Positions 48,801 through 60,969 of a stretch of 64,000 nucleotides of DNA are shown one piece after another. The position numbers were made by a program, and so were the translations under genes. Location of the stretch: assembly GCF_019175385.1 (NCBI RefSeq), contig NC_083339.1, positions 76,404,307-76,468,306 of the forward strand, written 5' to 3'. The notes beneath the pieces were generated by a model that made no database searches, was not told the DNA's origin, and saw only the letters and a list, made by a program, of their open reading frames with translations. The first letter of the stretch is position 1; every line of letters starts with the position of its first letter. This DNA is from Lycium barbarum (taxonomy: Eukaryota > Streptophyta > Magnoliopsida > Solanales > Solanaceae).

Positions 48801-49799
48801 ACTTAGGGAAATTTCATCTGTCTTAAACAAGGAATTGGATCAACTAACCCCAAACTCTCTATACACTTTCAAAATTTATATCATACTATACACCAGGGAT
48901 AAATATTTAATCACATAACCTAAGAGAGAATTGTCATATCTTTTATCTCGTAGTAATATCTACTTCTTTTAGTAGCTTACTAACGTCATACTCTCTAGGT
49001 CTGATCTGAATAAGCTGAAATAATTTAAAACTAACCCTACAAAAATTTATATCGTCTGCTCGTGGTTTTCTTATCGCATCAGTCCCTTCTTAGTCATGTG
49101 CATAGATCATATGACAAAAATATATATATCCTTAAAAAAAAGTCGATACTTTCTAGTATTACAGGTGATTGGCTCTTAGGCTGTTTCCTGCTCAAAACTA
49201 CCGTGAATAATTTATGATTGCTGCAGCTAATTTCATAACATGTTACTCTGTAGGGTCTTAAATCTGAACTATCATCCTTATATTGTAGCTTCATGGTCAA
49301 AGAGTCCAAATCAACTTACCTTATAGGGTATATAACCTACGTGTGCTACCATACCGAAATTTGTCTTTCAAATGGTACTATCACTTGATAAACACACCAT
49401 GCACTATTTAGCTAGTCTTGACCTTGAATTTTCTTCTTGCCACTTACACATTTGCTACGTTCAGAAATCGATGGAAAAAGAATATTACTTACTGCTCTAA
49501 GCTTCATGACACGAGTTAGAATAATTCCTGATGCCTCTATCGGAGAGAAACACATCGATAACGACTAGCTTTACATCTTCCTCATCCATTCAGACTAGGC
49601 GTATTCGGTAGAATGGGAAACAAACATGAGTTCGAGTGATTTCTGAGAACACAACTCTATTGCACAATCTAGAGTTGAAAGAAGTGAGACAATCTTAAAT
49701 GTCTTGGTGGTCAACTGTTTATATGTGTGGGCGCCACACACATATAAAAGTGACCCCACTGGACACGATTTCATAGACTCCCTAAGACACTTGAACCTG
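45841..49799 (-). other. Non-coding internal region of nested element
   Basis: About 4 kb without credible genes. The purine/CATG-rich texture (many 'catgga', 'acatgg') at 45880-47900 gives way to A/T-rich sequence at 48000-49560. No similarity to Gag or Pol was seen in any frame of the supplied ORFs. Confidence 0.6.
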
Positions 49800-49811
49800 G
49801 CTCTGATACCA
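49723..49811 (-). promoter_or_regulatory. Primer-binding site and leader hairpin of nested element
   Basis: PBS TGGTATCAGAGC on the minus strand at 49811-49800. The hairpin at 49743-49723 has a perfect 7-bp stem ATGTGTG / CACACAT and a 7-nt loop containing the self-complementary GGCGCC. Confidence 0.72.
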
Positions 49812-49816
49812 AGCTT

Positions 49817-50875
49817 TGTCACGCCCCGAACCATGGCCTGGGCGTAACACGACACTCGGGCCTTGCTTGCATGTGTCCAAGCGAACCTCATGGCTTGCTT
49901 GTCAACATGGGCATCAAAACAATATAATCTATATGATGCAATTTAAATAAATCATGAAAATGTAATTTGCGGAATAAAGTCTTGAAATTATCTCATAGCA
50001 TGAAATATCATGGAAACACAATAGTTTGCAAACATAAAAGCATAACTGACTCTGTGAACTAACATATGTCTATGAAACCTCTAAAACATGTCTGAATACT
50101 AACTACCAGGACATAGCCCTGGACTACCATAAACTGAATACTAATGCAGACTCCATGTTGAACCCCGAGAGAAGTGGGGCTCACCAATAAGCTGATAACT
50201 GAAGTGATCCTACTGCGCAGATATATGCTCCTGAAAACTGGTATCTGCACCGTGAAGTGCAGGCCCCGGGCAAAAAGGACGTTAGTACATGGTGAATAGT
50301 ACTAGTATGTAAAACCTGCTGAAATGAAGAACATGGCACAGTATAGGTATAGGACATGAACTGAAACTGAATGTAACTTGGACATAAGCATAAAACGTGA
50401 GTAAAGTCTGAAAATAGTAAATCAATGGAAATACATGTATGTAAAACTGCTTGTAACGTGGGGAATGATATAGTATAACCGACAACATGATTCTGGTACT
50501 TGCGTCCTACCAGCAGAACACTCACACCTTGCCAGGGGTATGAGATTTAAGTAATAATAAGCATGTAAGGATCCAAACTGCATAATGAAGGTGTTGCCTC
50601 CTTGCTGACAACCCTTATCCTACGGTGGCAACGTAGTTTCAGGCTATCTGAGCCTTCTCGGTTAACTAAGCAATTCCCAAAAACATGAACATGATATAGT
50701 TGGCTAAGAAGCCCATGATTTTCATGAAATAACTTGTAAATAACTTGTAATCATGATTTAATGAAATAACTTGTAAACATGGTTTCATGAAATATATTGT
50801 AATATGGTTTCATGAGATAACTTGTCATAGTTTTGCAAACATGTTCTTGATTCATGAGTAATAACAATAGTTCAT

Positions 50876-50943
<68 letters not shown>

Positions 50944-52121
50944 GACTTGAAAACATGCTTGTAACTTGCTACATAAAATCATAAAGTTTCATATAAACAT
51001 AATGAGAATACATGAGGAAGAATTCATGATTCATGGATTAAGCTAGGGTTCTTAATAACCGTAATGGAAGATTAGGAATACAATAACGAATATAGATACA
51101 AAATTCATGTACATAAATACATAAATACGGGCTACCAATATGTTGGGTTTAATGCCCTAGGGTTTGAACTTCATGGATATCAAGAAATGGAGCATGGGGA
51201 AGAACGTAGAGATTCCCACATGTAGATGGAAGTTCTACATACCTTAATTGCTCCAAAACTTGAATTAAAGACTTGAGCTTTAAAGAAGATTTCCAAAATC
51301 TTGAATTCTTGAACCTTGAGATGGGTTTTCTTGAAAACCCTAGTTTAGGAATGATAATTTCTTGTTTAGATTACAAGGATAGGTATTAGAATTGATTTGG
51401 AATAATTAGAGTAGGCTTACCTTGGTGTTCTTGATGATGCAAGAGGGTAGGAAGTCGTTCTAGGGCTTGAAGGAATGAAAAATAATGATTTGAATTGATA
51501 TGGACGAATATATACTGTTCTGGAAAAATTCATTTTTCGGCCCAGTTAAATACTGGCCGTATTTCAAAATACTGGCCGTATTTCAAAATACTGGCCGTAT
51601 TTCAAAATACGGGCCGTATTTTGAAATACTGGCCGTATTTTGAATTACGGACAACACTGCCTCTCTTCAGTAAAATGGCCATAACTCTTTGCACAGATGT
51701 CCGTTTGACCCCCATAATATACCGTTGGAAAGGTATTGCAAAGGTCTACAACTTTTATGAAGGAAGTTTTCCCCAATTCCAAATAGGTTTTGAAATACGG
51801 GCCGTATTTTGAAATACGGTCCGTATTTAACCATTTGACATCAAATTGCCAAATTCCAGAATGCTCAGAAATCCTTGGTTTCAGTTTACGATTTGAAATA
51901 CAGGTCGTATTGTGAAATACGGTCCGTATTTAACCATATGACATTCAACTACCAGTTTACGATTTGATTTACGGCCCGTAAACTGAAATACGGTCACTGT
52001 TCATGGGCGTAAACCACCATCTTACAACTGAAGAGGAAATTTCCAATTCCCACATTCTTTATCTGATTTTCTAAGTCTTGGATCATGGTCAAATCTTAGG
52101 TTAAAGGTACGGGGTGTTACA
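49817..52121 (-). repeat. 5' LTR of nested element
   Basis: 2305 bp. It holds the ~0.5-kb stretch missing from the other LTR (about 50527-51012), including a long TA run. Palindromic ATACGGGCCGTAT motifs at 51545-51990, with more copies than in the 3' LTR. Confidence 0.9.
50880..50941. repeat. (TA)n microsatellite, ~62 bp
   Basis: Pure TA run inside the 5' LTR of the nested element; absent from the 3' LTR because of the deletion there. Confidence 0.93.
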
Positions 52122-52126
52122 ATTTC

Positions 52127-53457
52127 CCCTCAGTACATGGTAGAGGTAGGACCCAGCCATCAGGGTCGGTAGCCGGATCTTCGGCATCTGTACGCCCTAC
52201 GGGGCCAGGTTCACATGCGCCAGCTGGCCATGGTAGAGGTAGAGGGAGAGCTCCAGTACTAGCGGTTCTCAGCACCGTATTTATGCTTTGGCTGGACGCC
52301 AAGATCTTGAGTCTTCTCCTGACGTGGTCACAGGTATATTATCGGTATTCTCTCATGATGTATATGTTTGATTGATCCGGGCTCCACATTATCATATGTT
52401 ACTCCATATATTGCGGGTCGATTTATAATTGAGCCAGAGTCTATCAAGCCTTTTGAGGTGTCTACACCCGTGGGTGAATCGGTGATAGCTAGCCGAGTGT
52501 ATAGAGATTGTGTAGTCGTGATATGTGAGCACCGTACTATAGCTGACTTGCATAAACTAAAGATGGTAGATTTTGATGTCATTATGGGCATGGATTGGTT
52601 GGCTTCTTGCTACGCCAATGTTGATTGTAGAATGAAAATGGTTCGCTTCCAGTTTCCGGGAGAACCAGTCTTAGAATGGAAAGGAAATACGGCGTCACCA
52701 AAAGGTAGGTTTATTTCCTATCTAAAGGCAAGGAAGATGATCACGAAAGGGTGCATTTATCACCTAGTGCGAGTTCAAGATGTAGAAGCTGAGTCGCCGA
52801 CTCTTCAGTCAGTTCCGATAGTGAATGAATTTCCGGATGTGTTCTTAGAAGAGCTTCCAGGCCTTCCTCCCGAGCGGGAGATTGATTTTGCTATTGACGT
52901 GTTGCAAGACACTAAACCCATATCTATTCCTCCCTATAGGATGGCACCCGCAGAGTTGAAAGAGTTGAAGAAGCAATTAAAAGACTTGCTTGAAAAAGGC
53001 TTCATTAGGCCTAGTTCATCCCCGTGGGGAGCACCCGTATTGTTCGTCCGGAAGAAGGATGGCTCCTTGAGAATGTGCATTGATTATCGACAATTGAATA
53101 AAGTGACAATTAAGAACAAGTATCCCCTCCCGAGGATTGATGATTTATTTGATCAATTGCAAGGTGCCAAATGGTTTTCAAAGATTGATTTGAGGTCCGG
53201 GTATCACCAAGTAAGAGTTAGGGAGAAAGATATCCCTAAGACAGATTTCAGAACAAGATATGGCCATTTCGAGTTCCGAGTAATGTCGTTTGGGCTAACT
53301 AATGCACCGGCAGTGTTTATGCACTTAATGAACAATGTATTCAGGCCTTTTCTGGATCTATTCGTGATTGTATTCATCGATGATATCCTAGTGTATTCTA
53401 GATCCAAGGCAGAACATGCGGATCACTTGCGTATTGTCCTTGGAATTCTTCGAACCT
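52127..53457 (+). pseudogene. Gag end, protease and reverse transcriptase of chromodomain element
   Basis: 52127-52350 is the G/R/P-rich end of Gag with frameshifts. From 52368 a 363-codon frame holds the protease (IDPGST at residues 2-7, VIMGMDWL near residue 70) and most of the reverse transcriptase ([31 protein letters not shown] with catalytic DD at residues 338-339). A one-base loss just before 52368 separates it from upstream sequence, and it stops at a TGA in place of CGA at 53457. Its job was polyprotein processing and copying of element RNA. Confidence 0.88.
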
Positions 53458-54215
53458 GAGAGTTATTCGCGAAGTTTTCCAAATGCGAGTTTTGGTTGAA
53501 CTCAGTGGCATTTCTGGGCCACATTGTTGCAGCTGACGGTATTCGAGTGGATAGCCAAAAGATTGAGGCAGTGAAGACTTGGCCAAGGCCCACGACCCCT
53601 ACGGAGATTCGTAGCTTTTTGGGCTTAGCAGGTTATTACCGAAGGTTTGTTGAGGATTTCTCTTCTATTTCTTCACCGCTCACCAAGTTGACTCAGAAGT
53701 CAGCTAAGTTTCAATGGACAGATGCTTGCGAGCGTAGTTTCCAAGAGTTGAAAGACCGACTGACTTCAGCCCCAGTCTTGACACTTCCAGAGGGATTGGA
53801 AGGATATGTTATTTATTGTGATGCTTCAGGCGTCGGGCTAGGCTGTGTATTGATGCAAAATGGTAAGGTGATTGCGTATGCTTCTAGACAATTATGGAAA
53901 CATGAGCAGAATTATCCTACCCATGACTTAGAATTGGCCGCGGTGGTCCATGCGTTAAAGATATGGAGACATTACTTATTTGGTGTCCACGTGGATATTT
54001 ATACAGATCATAAGAGTCTCCAGTACATCTTCAAGCAGAAAGAGTTGAATTTGCGGCAACGACGATGGCTAGAGTTGCTAAAAGACTTTGATGTTGAAAT
54101 CCTGTACCACCCCGGAAAGGCAAATGTTGTGGCTGATGCTCTTAGCCGTAGGTCGATGGGAAGTCTAAGTGATGTACGACCAGGAAAGAAAGAGATGGCT
54201 CGTGATCTTCAGTAG
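53458..54215 (+). pseudogene. RT thumb and RNase H of chromodomain element
   Basis: Continues the frame after the TGA. RT connection ([25 protein letters not shown]), then RNase H ([10 protein letters not shown] near residue 108 of the 53496 frame, [27 protein letters not shown]). Ends at a TAG for CAG at 54213. RNase H would remove the RNA strand during reverse transcription. Confidence 0.88.
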
Positions 54216-55736
54216 TTAGCTAGCCTAGGAGTCCGAGTGGTGGACTCAGGTAGCAGCGGAGCTACTATTCAGAATTCAGCAGTTTCATTGTTAGTAGCGG
54301 GAGTAAAAGAGCGAAAATATGAGGATCCCATGCTAATGCAGTACAGAGATACACTCCCTCAGAAGGAGGAGTCATCATTTGACATTTCGGAAGACGGAGT
54401 TCTCCGATGTCGAGGCAGGTTATGTGTTCCCGATGTGGCAGGTCTACGCCATCAGATTTTGAGAGAAACTCATTGTTCCCGTTACTCCGTTCACCCCGGA
54501 GCGACGAAAATGTATCATGATCTTAAGACTATATATTGGTGGAATGGGATGAAGAAAGACGTAGCGGAATTCGTAGCTCAGTGTCCTAATTGCCAACAAG
54601 TGAAGATAGAACACCAAAAGCCGGGTGGCTTATTGCAAGCTATAGAAATCCCAACTTGGAAGTGGGAAGTGATTAATATGGATTTCATTACAGGGTTACC
54701 CCGTTCTCGACGTAAATATGATTCTATATGGGTGATCGTGGATAGACTCACAAAGTCAGCGCATTTCTTACCGGTCAGAACGACCTATATGGCAGAAGAT
54801 TATGCCAAGCTTTATCTTAAAGAGATAGTGAGACTCCATGGCGTTCCGGTATCTATTATCTCCGATAGAGGAACTCAGTTTACAACCAAGTTTTGGGGGT
54901 CTTTCCAAGAAGGTTTAGGGACCCAAGTGCGCCTAAGCACGGCATTTCACCCACAGACCGATGGGCAAGCTGAACGTACTATTCAGACTCTTGAAGATAT
55001 GTTACGGGCATGTATGATAGATTTTGGAGGAAATTGGGATGACCATTTGCCACTCATTGAGTTTGCTTACAATAACAGTTACCATTCTAGCATTCAAATG
55101 GCACCGTATGAAGCTCTATATGGGCGAAAGTGTAGATCCCCAATTGGGTGGTTTGAAACCGGAGAAGCCATGTTGATAGGGCCAGATTTGGTCCAGCAAG
55201 CTTATACAAGATCGATTGTTAGCGGCTCAAAGTCGCCAGAAGTCCTATGCAGATAATCGTCGAAGGGACTTAGAGTTCAAGTTAAGGATTGGGTATTCTT
55301 GAAAGTGTCGCCAATGAAAGGCGTTATGAGATTTGGCAAAAAGGGGAAGCTTAGTCCCCGGTATATCGGACCCTATGAGATTATACGCAAAATAGGCAAA
55401 GTGGCCTATGAGCTAGATCTACCTCCAGATTTGGAGTCAGTCCATCCAGTATTTCATGTCTCGATACTTCGGAAGTGTGTTGGAGATCCTACAAGGATCG
55501 TCCCAGTGAATGATGTTCAAGTGACAGAAAAGTTAACTTATGATAAAATACCCATTGCCATATTAGATAGGCAAGTACGGAGGCTTAGAAACAAAGAAGT
55601 GGCCTCAATTAAAGTTCTGTGGAGAAATAATAATCGAGAGGAAATGACATGGGAAGCGGAAGAAAATATGCGATCCAAATACCCACATTTATTTCAGCCC
55701 TTGGAAGAAGTCCAAAATGAGACGTCAAAATCATAA
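54216..55736 (+). pseudogene. Integrase and chromodomain of chromodomain element
   Basis: Integrase HHCC finger (HPGATKMYHDL..., CPNCQQVK), catalytic Asp in NMDFITGLP and SDRGTQF, catalytic Glu in QTDGQAERTIQTLEDM, so the DDE triad is intact. A frameshift at about 55250-55290 breaks the GPY/F-containing end (KLSPRYIGPYEI at ~55350). The C-terminus (IAILDRQVRRLRNKEVASIKVLW to MTWEAEENM) is a chromodomain, which in this group steers integration to modified chromatin. It ends TAA at 55734. Confidence 0.9.
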
Positions 55737-55942
55737 GGTATGCATGTTTTCCCTTTTATACATTCAGGTCGTGTGTGGCCAAATTTCTAGTGCTGTTGTA
55801 TTGTTGCCCTGTGAGGCATTGTTATTGTGGGTTGCTGTGACAGGGTGGTAGTGCCACATTACAGAGGAAGCTCTGGCGAAATTTTTATGGAATTCCCCAA
55901 GCCTTTAACATTCGAGGACGAATGTTCCTAAGGGGGGTAGAA
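55737..55942 (+). promoter_or_regulatory. 3' untranslated region and polypurine tract
   Basis: Non-coding, with ATTCGAGGACGAATG near 55910 and the polypurine tract AAGGGGGGTAGAA at 55930-55942 abutting the 3' LTR. Confidence 0.82.
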
Positions 55943-58273
55943 TCTTACACCTCGGAAATTTTCCGTTGGTACGCAAGTAAGTGAACTAATGATGTGTGCG
56001 AGGAGTGCGAGTGTATAATGTTTCATGGGAAATGTATGTAAAGGGATGTGGATGATTAGAATGAAAAGTCGAGAAATGAGAAAAATTGAAAGTTGGCAAA
56101 ACAGCCCAGTGGTCATATATTGCAAAATACGGACCGTAAAGTGCAACACGGTCCGTAAACTGGCAGTCGTAAACTGCCATGCATAAGCTTCAGCCTTCTG
56201 CCAGTGGTCGTAAAGTGCAAATACGGACCGTAAAATGGTATACGGTCCGTAAACTGCCAGGTCGTAAACTGGCATGCCAAACTTCAACTTTCTGCCAGCC
56301 GAGGAAATGGCTAAATACGACCTGGTGGACGGACCGTAAAGTGATTTACGGCCCGTAAACCATGGTCGTAAATCACCATGCATGCAGGACAAAGTCTCTG
56401 GTCCTGCTTAAGCTTAAAGACGACCACGAGGGACGGTCCGTAAAGTGGATACGGACCGTAAACCTCCATGGATGACCACTGTTCACCCAGCACAGATTTT
56501 TCAATTCATTAAATATGAGGATCAAGACTTGTCTTATTTCATTTACAACATTACACCACTTCTCTCTAGAACTTCTCTCTACATTTATTATATGAGTTTT
56601 CAAGGATTATAAGCCATCAATAACATTAAGACAAGTGAATCAAGGATAAGGGAATCATCAAGGATCATCCAAGTCAAGAAATCCAAATGGAGAAAAACTA
56701 GGGTTTTGCTCAAAGAAGAGTATTACCAACCAAAGCTTGTTCCTACAACTTCTAAGGTAAGATTCATGATTTTTACAAGATGTTTAAGTTATTGGAGAAT
56801 TAAAATACATGGATTGTAGAAAATGTAGTCAACTAGGTCATGAATGATGAATAGTGACATTTTGAGAAATAGTTTGAATTGAGTTATGAATGTTGTTGTG
56901 TTGTGATATGAATGTTGGGTGGATTAGAGGAAAATTGAGGAATCTAGATAATGTGGATAATGTGAATGACTAATGGCCATTGTTATGATATTAATGAAGT
57001 TATAAACACTAGCATTGGAAGGGAACGTGCAAGTGTAGAATAGTTTGACGGAAAGGTATGTAAGGCTAACCCTTCTTTCATAAGGCATGGTTCTTGGCCA
57101 AATTCCTAATATGAATGTCTTCACATGGTTGACATTCCGAGCTCATAAGCTCACGACCCTTGATATGTACTATGATTATACTATGTTCCTCGCTTGACAA
57201 GTCCATAATGTAGATGTAACGATAGTGATGAGGATAGTAATGATGATGAGAGTAAAATGAGATTAGAGATGCTTACGAGCTATGATATATGTAAATGTAT
57301 GCCTATGAAGGGCTATGATAAGACCCCGAGCTTATGATGCCGGGCAAGAATATATGTATATGAATATGTATGAAGTATGTATACGATTACGAAACGCGCG
57401 CACACCTCTGCAGATGGTACGGATAACCCTGATGCCTTGGTAGGGCCAGGTATGTATGACCTTGAGCCTTGGTTGGCCAAGCATTTATAAGACACCGATC
57501 CTATGAGGTCGGGTATGCTATGTAAAGGCCATGTATATGAAATGACTATGTATATAATATGAATATGAATGTGAAAAGACTATGTATAGGAATACGAATA
57601 AGGACATATATACTAATTTGAGCACAAGTATGGTACGAGTATTATTATGGGATACGAACGACGATGTATGCAAGTAAGCGACATGATGATGATATTACTG
57701 TCTCCCCTCCTATGCTATATTCATATAATATCTATTATGCTTCTATATTGATGTCGATCATGCTTTACATACTCAGTACATTCTTCGTACTGACGTCCTT
57801 TTGTTTGTGGACGCTGCGTTATACCCGCAGGTGCACAGGGAGACAGACTTGATCCATAGCTGTTTATTCAGAGATTGCATAGCAGAGCTCCATTTCTTTC
57901 GGAGCCGTAGCTTTTGGGAACTTTTTCTTTTGTGTATATAATTATGGGCATAGCGGGGTCCTGTCCCGCTCATACTATATGTCATACTCTTAGAGGCTCA
58001 TAGTCAAGTGTATGTGGGTGGAGATGTTCGGCCATGTCGGCCCATGTTTTGTATATCTTTTGTTTGCCTCGTCGGCCTTGTACTTGTGATGTGGCATAGA
58101 TGCCTATGATATGTTAAATGATGATGGTCGTCTAATGGGATCAATATGATTAACGATAAGAAAAGCACGAATTGACCTATGGTTCACCTAGATGTTATGT
58201 TATGTACGATAAGGGGGTGCTCGGGTGGGGTAGCACCGGGTGCTCGTCGCGGCCCCCTAGCCGGGTCGTGACA
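55943..58273 (+). repeat. 3' LTR of chromodomain element
   Basis: 2331 bp, TCTTACACCTCGG (first G changed to C) to GGGTCGTGACA, followed by CATTG. Several small indels relative to the 5' LTR, for example about 45 bp absent near 56915. Confidence 0.92.
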
Positions 58274-58278
58274 CATTG

Positions 58279-59822
58279 ACTCATAACTAATGGTTGAGCT
58301 AAGTAAAATACAACCTTGTTTGGGTTGCTATGTTGGTTGTATTACTTGGTTGCAAAACTGCAAGATGAGCACGCTAAGACTTCACATATGAATATGATAT
58401 AGTATAATAAGGGAATTGACGAAAGAGATATATGAGTTCGAGATTGGAAGTGAGGTAACAGAGATAAGTAAGACCCTTAAAGGGGGGAAGCGAGTAAGGA
58501 AAATACAAGTGTAGGGATTGAAACGCGGAATCCTGAGATGTGATAGATATAGACTTTTATGTAGAAATGAGTCTAATAGCTAGTAAATAAGTGGACAAGA
58601 ATCGAGCGGGTATCTGAGACTGTACTGAAAATCATTGTAAAGACCTCGAACAACATGACATTGAGAGCGGACAGCGATGCTATGTTGGAATAGAGGCAAA
58701 GGAATTGACAGTAGAGTCATTTGATAATGATATAGCGATTTATAAGTGACGAATAAGAGGGATATAAAGCTTTCTATTGTAGAATATAAGATGTGATAAT
58801 CAGGGGACAAATAAAGGAAAGAAAAGAGTATGACGAGATAAGTTACAACAAAAAAATGAGTTTTGTTATGTATGATATGCGTAAAGTAGAAAGAACCAAA
58901 GGAAGGGAAGTTTATGAATAAGTTTAGATGTTCATTCACGAATCACACAAGAATGGTTATGTAACTTGCAAGTATTTACATGTCGGGAATGAAACCGATT
59001 AGGTACTTAAAAAGAGGAGTAAGAGGTAAGCAAGAATAGTGTGTTTGTGATACTCCGAGTCAGTTGAGGGAAAATATATGGTAAATTGAGTCGAAATGTT
59101 GAGTTGGAATTATCATAAAGGGAAAATAGGACAATCACTTTGAATATGATATAAGTATATGTTATATGTTTCCCACGATAGCCCTGAGGTGTGTTAAATT
59201 ACTTGCGAATTATCACTGAATAAATGGGGTTTTACCAGAAGAATATTACGCCTTGGAACTTTAATTTTTGTATCATTGTGGTTATAGAGTATCCCAGAGG
59301 ATTATGAAAATTCTCGAAAATTATGAAGCCTTTAATGAGTCGACGAGGGACACCTCGACAGGACATTTCAGATTGAATTTATCTAGACTCTACATATGTG
59401 AATCAATACCATTTTCATGGTCATATGGAAGAAACGAAGTGGGAGATATTTGCAAACCATGTGAGACTTAATACCATTATTGAGCAAGAAAAAGGATCGA
59501 CGAGTCCGAGTATCAAGGAGGTTCTGCCAAAATTTTGTTAAAGTTGGTTGTGATTAGTATATATATGTGTTCTATGATCAGTAAGATACACAAGTGTAAA
59601 CTGAAGAATGAAAGGTTAATAATAGTTGTAAATCGACTGAAAGGAGGGTAAAGATAAGTATTGAAAAGGACAATGAATTTGAAGCTTATAGAGGAATGAT
59701 AAGTATTGAAGAGCAATTTAGGAATTGTGAAGGGTTGAGTGATAACAGTAAGCATTGGAATTGGATACAAGTATTAGTCTTCATTTAACATTTGAGAAGG
59801 AATGTTTCTAAGAGGGGAAGGA
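58279..59822 (+). other. Non-coding internal region of element X, right part
   Basis: Resumes element X after the nested insertion. No credible ORF. It ends with the polypurine tract AAGAGGGGAAGGA near 59809-59822, preceded by ACATTTGAGAAGGAATG, a decayed version of the 'cattcgaggacgaatg' box. Confidence 0.65.
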
Positions 59823-60388
59823 TGTTACACCCCATAAAATTTCGTGTTACTAAGGCTACAGACGGCTTAATGTGAGCTCAAGGAGGACCAAATATTACAA
59901 GTATAAAGAATGAAATTCTACTGTAGTAGCATGAGGATAGCATGAGTATGATATTTGGAATTCGTACAATATGATTGGAATGATACGTTAAAAGATATAT
60001 AACCCTCGTAACCGTATGCTGAGGTGGGGGCCACATGATGGGATTTTTATAAAGGACATATGATAAGTTATATGGACAATATATGTGAAGTTAAACACAA
60101 CTCAAGAAGGACCCTTGAGCCAAATTCAAGTGTAAGTTACGTTTTCGGGTGAACTGACTTCGGGAGACCATAACCCCATCATTATTTGAAAATTTGGGAA
60201 AACCACAAATATGAAAGTTTTATAGATAATTGAATTAGCTTTCCAACCATAGGTCGTGGGCGTTCACACGACATAGGGATAAAAGGTTATGGACATTTTC
60301 ATGCAGCAAGGTCAAGTTGGGTAGTGGGCTCGGCCCAACCCGACACAAGGTCGGTGGAAACCGACCCAAAACCCATATATAAGGGCTA
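59823..60388 (+). repeat. 3' LTR of element X, interrupted
   Basis: Matches 35609-36190 with scattered changes and small deletions. It breaks off at AAGGGCTA, just after the TATA region, where the minus-strand element begins. Confidence 0.85.
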
Positions 60389-60969
60389 TGATACAATAAC
60401 GGATACGCGGAAATGAGAAATTAAGAAGATAAACAACAGGAAAAGAAAGATAGATAGATTGACACAAAAATAGGCACAATTAGGCAACCAAGGTTCTTCA
60501 ATAACCAAGACCTCCTAATTACACTCTAGATAGCACCAACCTCTTAGGATGACCCTCAAGGGAATTGAATTCCCAAGCAACCAATCCTCTTACAATCAAT
60601 AATCAACAAGAGCCTACCAAAGGCCTCTCACAAGTTTCTCTCTCTAGAGATAACCCTAAAACACTCAAATATTCATCAATTCATAAAAAAGCCCCTAATG
60701 AAATAAAAGACTAGCTATTTATACTAACTAAATAATAGAAGACCCTATTATTACAATGCCATTAATGAGGCAAGGGCCTTGTTTGGCTAGTCTTGTGGAG
60801 ATGGAAATCTTGAATTTGTGAATGTGGCCTCTTGTAAACATAGCCTTCCTTGCTCGTTGACCACTTTAATGCTCTTTCATCTCCCATCCGTCCTCTCCAT
60901 GCTATCATCCAAACTTTGGCTCCACGAGACGGTCCTTTAAATGTCTTTGAGGCAACTCGGCTTGCATCA
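60389..60969 (-). repeat. 3' LTR of right-end element
   Basis: 581 bp; on the minus strand TGATGCAAGCC to GTTATTGTATCA. TATA box TATAAATA on the minus strand at 60724-60717. The C-terminal end of the ORF runs about 200 bp into it. Confidence 0.85.

Larger units (their letters stand above)
44047..52121 (-). mobile_element. Nested non-coding minus-strand LTR element (LARD-like)
   Basis: On the minus strand: 5' LTR 52121-49817, PBS 49811-49800, internal 49799-45841, polypurine tract 45840-45828, 3' LTR 45827-44047. The internal ~4 kb has no ORF above 99 codons and no Gag or Pol motif. The flanking pentamers are ATTGT (44042-44046) and ATTTC (52122-52126), imperfect but at the right place: skipping the element and one pentamer keeps the host gag frame. 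It is probably mobilised in trans. Confidence 0.87.
40275..58273 (+). mobile_element. Tekay/Del-like chromodomain Gypsy element with nested insertion
   Basis: LTRs 40275-42685 and 55943-58273, flanked by CATTG at 40270-40274 and 58274-58278. Order: PBS, gag, protease, reverse transcriptase, RNase H, integrase, chromodomain, polypurine tract. It was autonomous once, but all genes now have stops or frameshifts. A minus-strand element (44047-52121) sits in the gag zinc knuckle. The C-terminal chromodomain and long LTRs suggest the Tekay/Del clade (inference). Confidence 0.9.
35609..60388 (+). mobile_element. Element X: non-coding LARD-like LTR element, interrupted
   Basis: 5' LTR 35609-38156, PBS 38161-38172, internal sequence 38173-40274 and 58279-59822 (about 3.66 kb in all once the nested element is set aside), polypurine tract ending 59822 and 3' LTR 59823-60388, where a minus-strand element interrupts it. 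No ORF in the internal sequence resembles Gag or Pol. A large non-coding internal region with long LTRs fits the LARD class. The five bases left of the 5' LTR are TTTAC; the right copy is not in the window. Confidence 0.8.
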
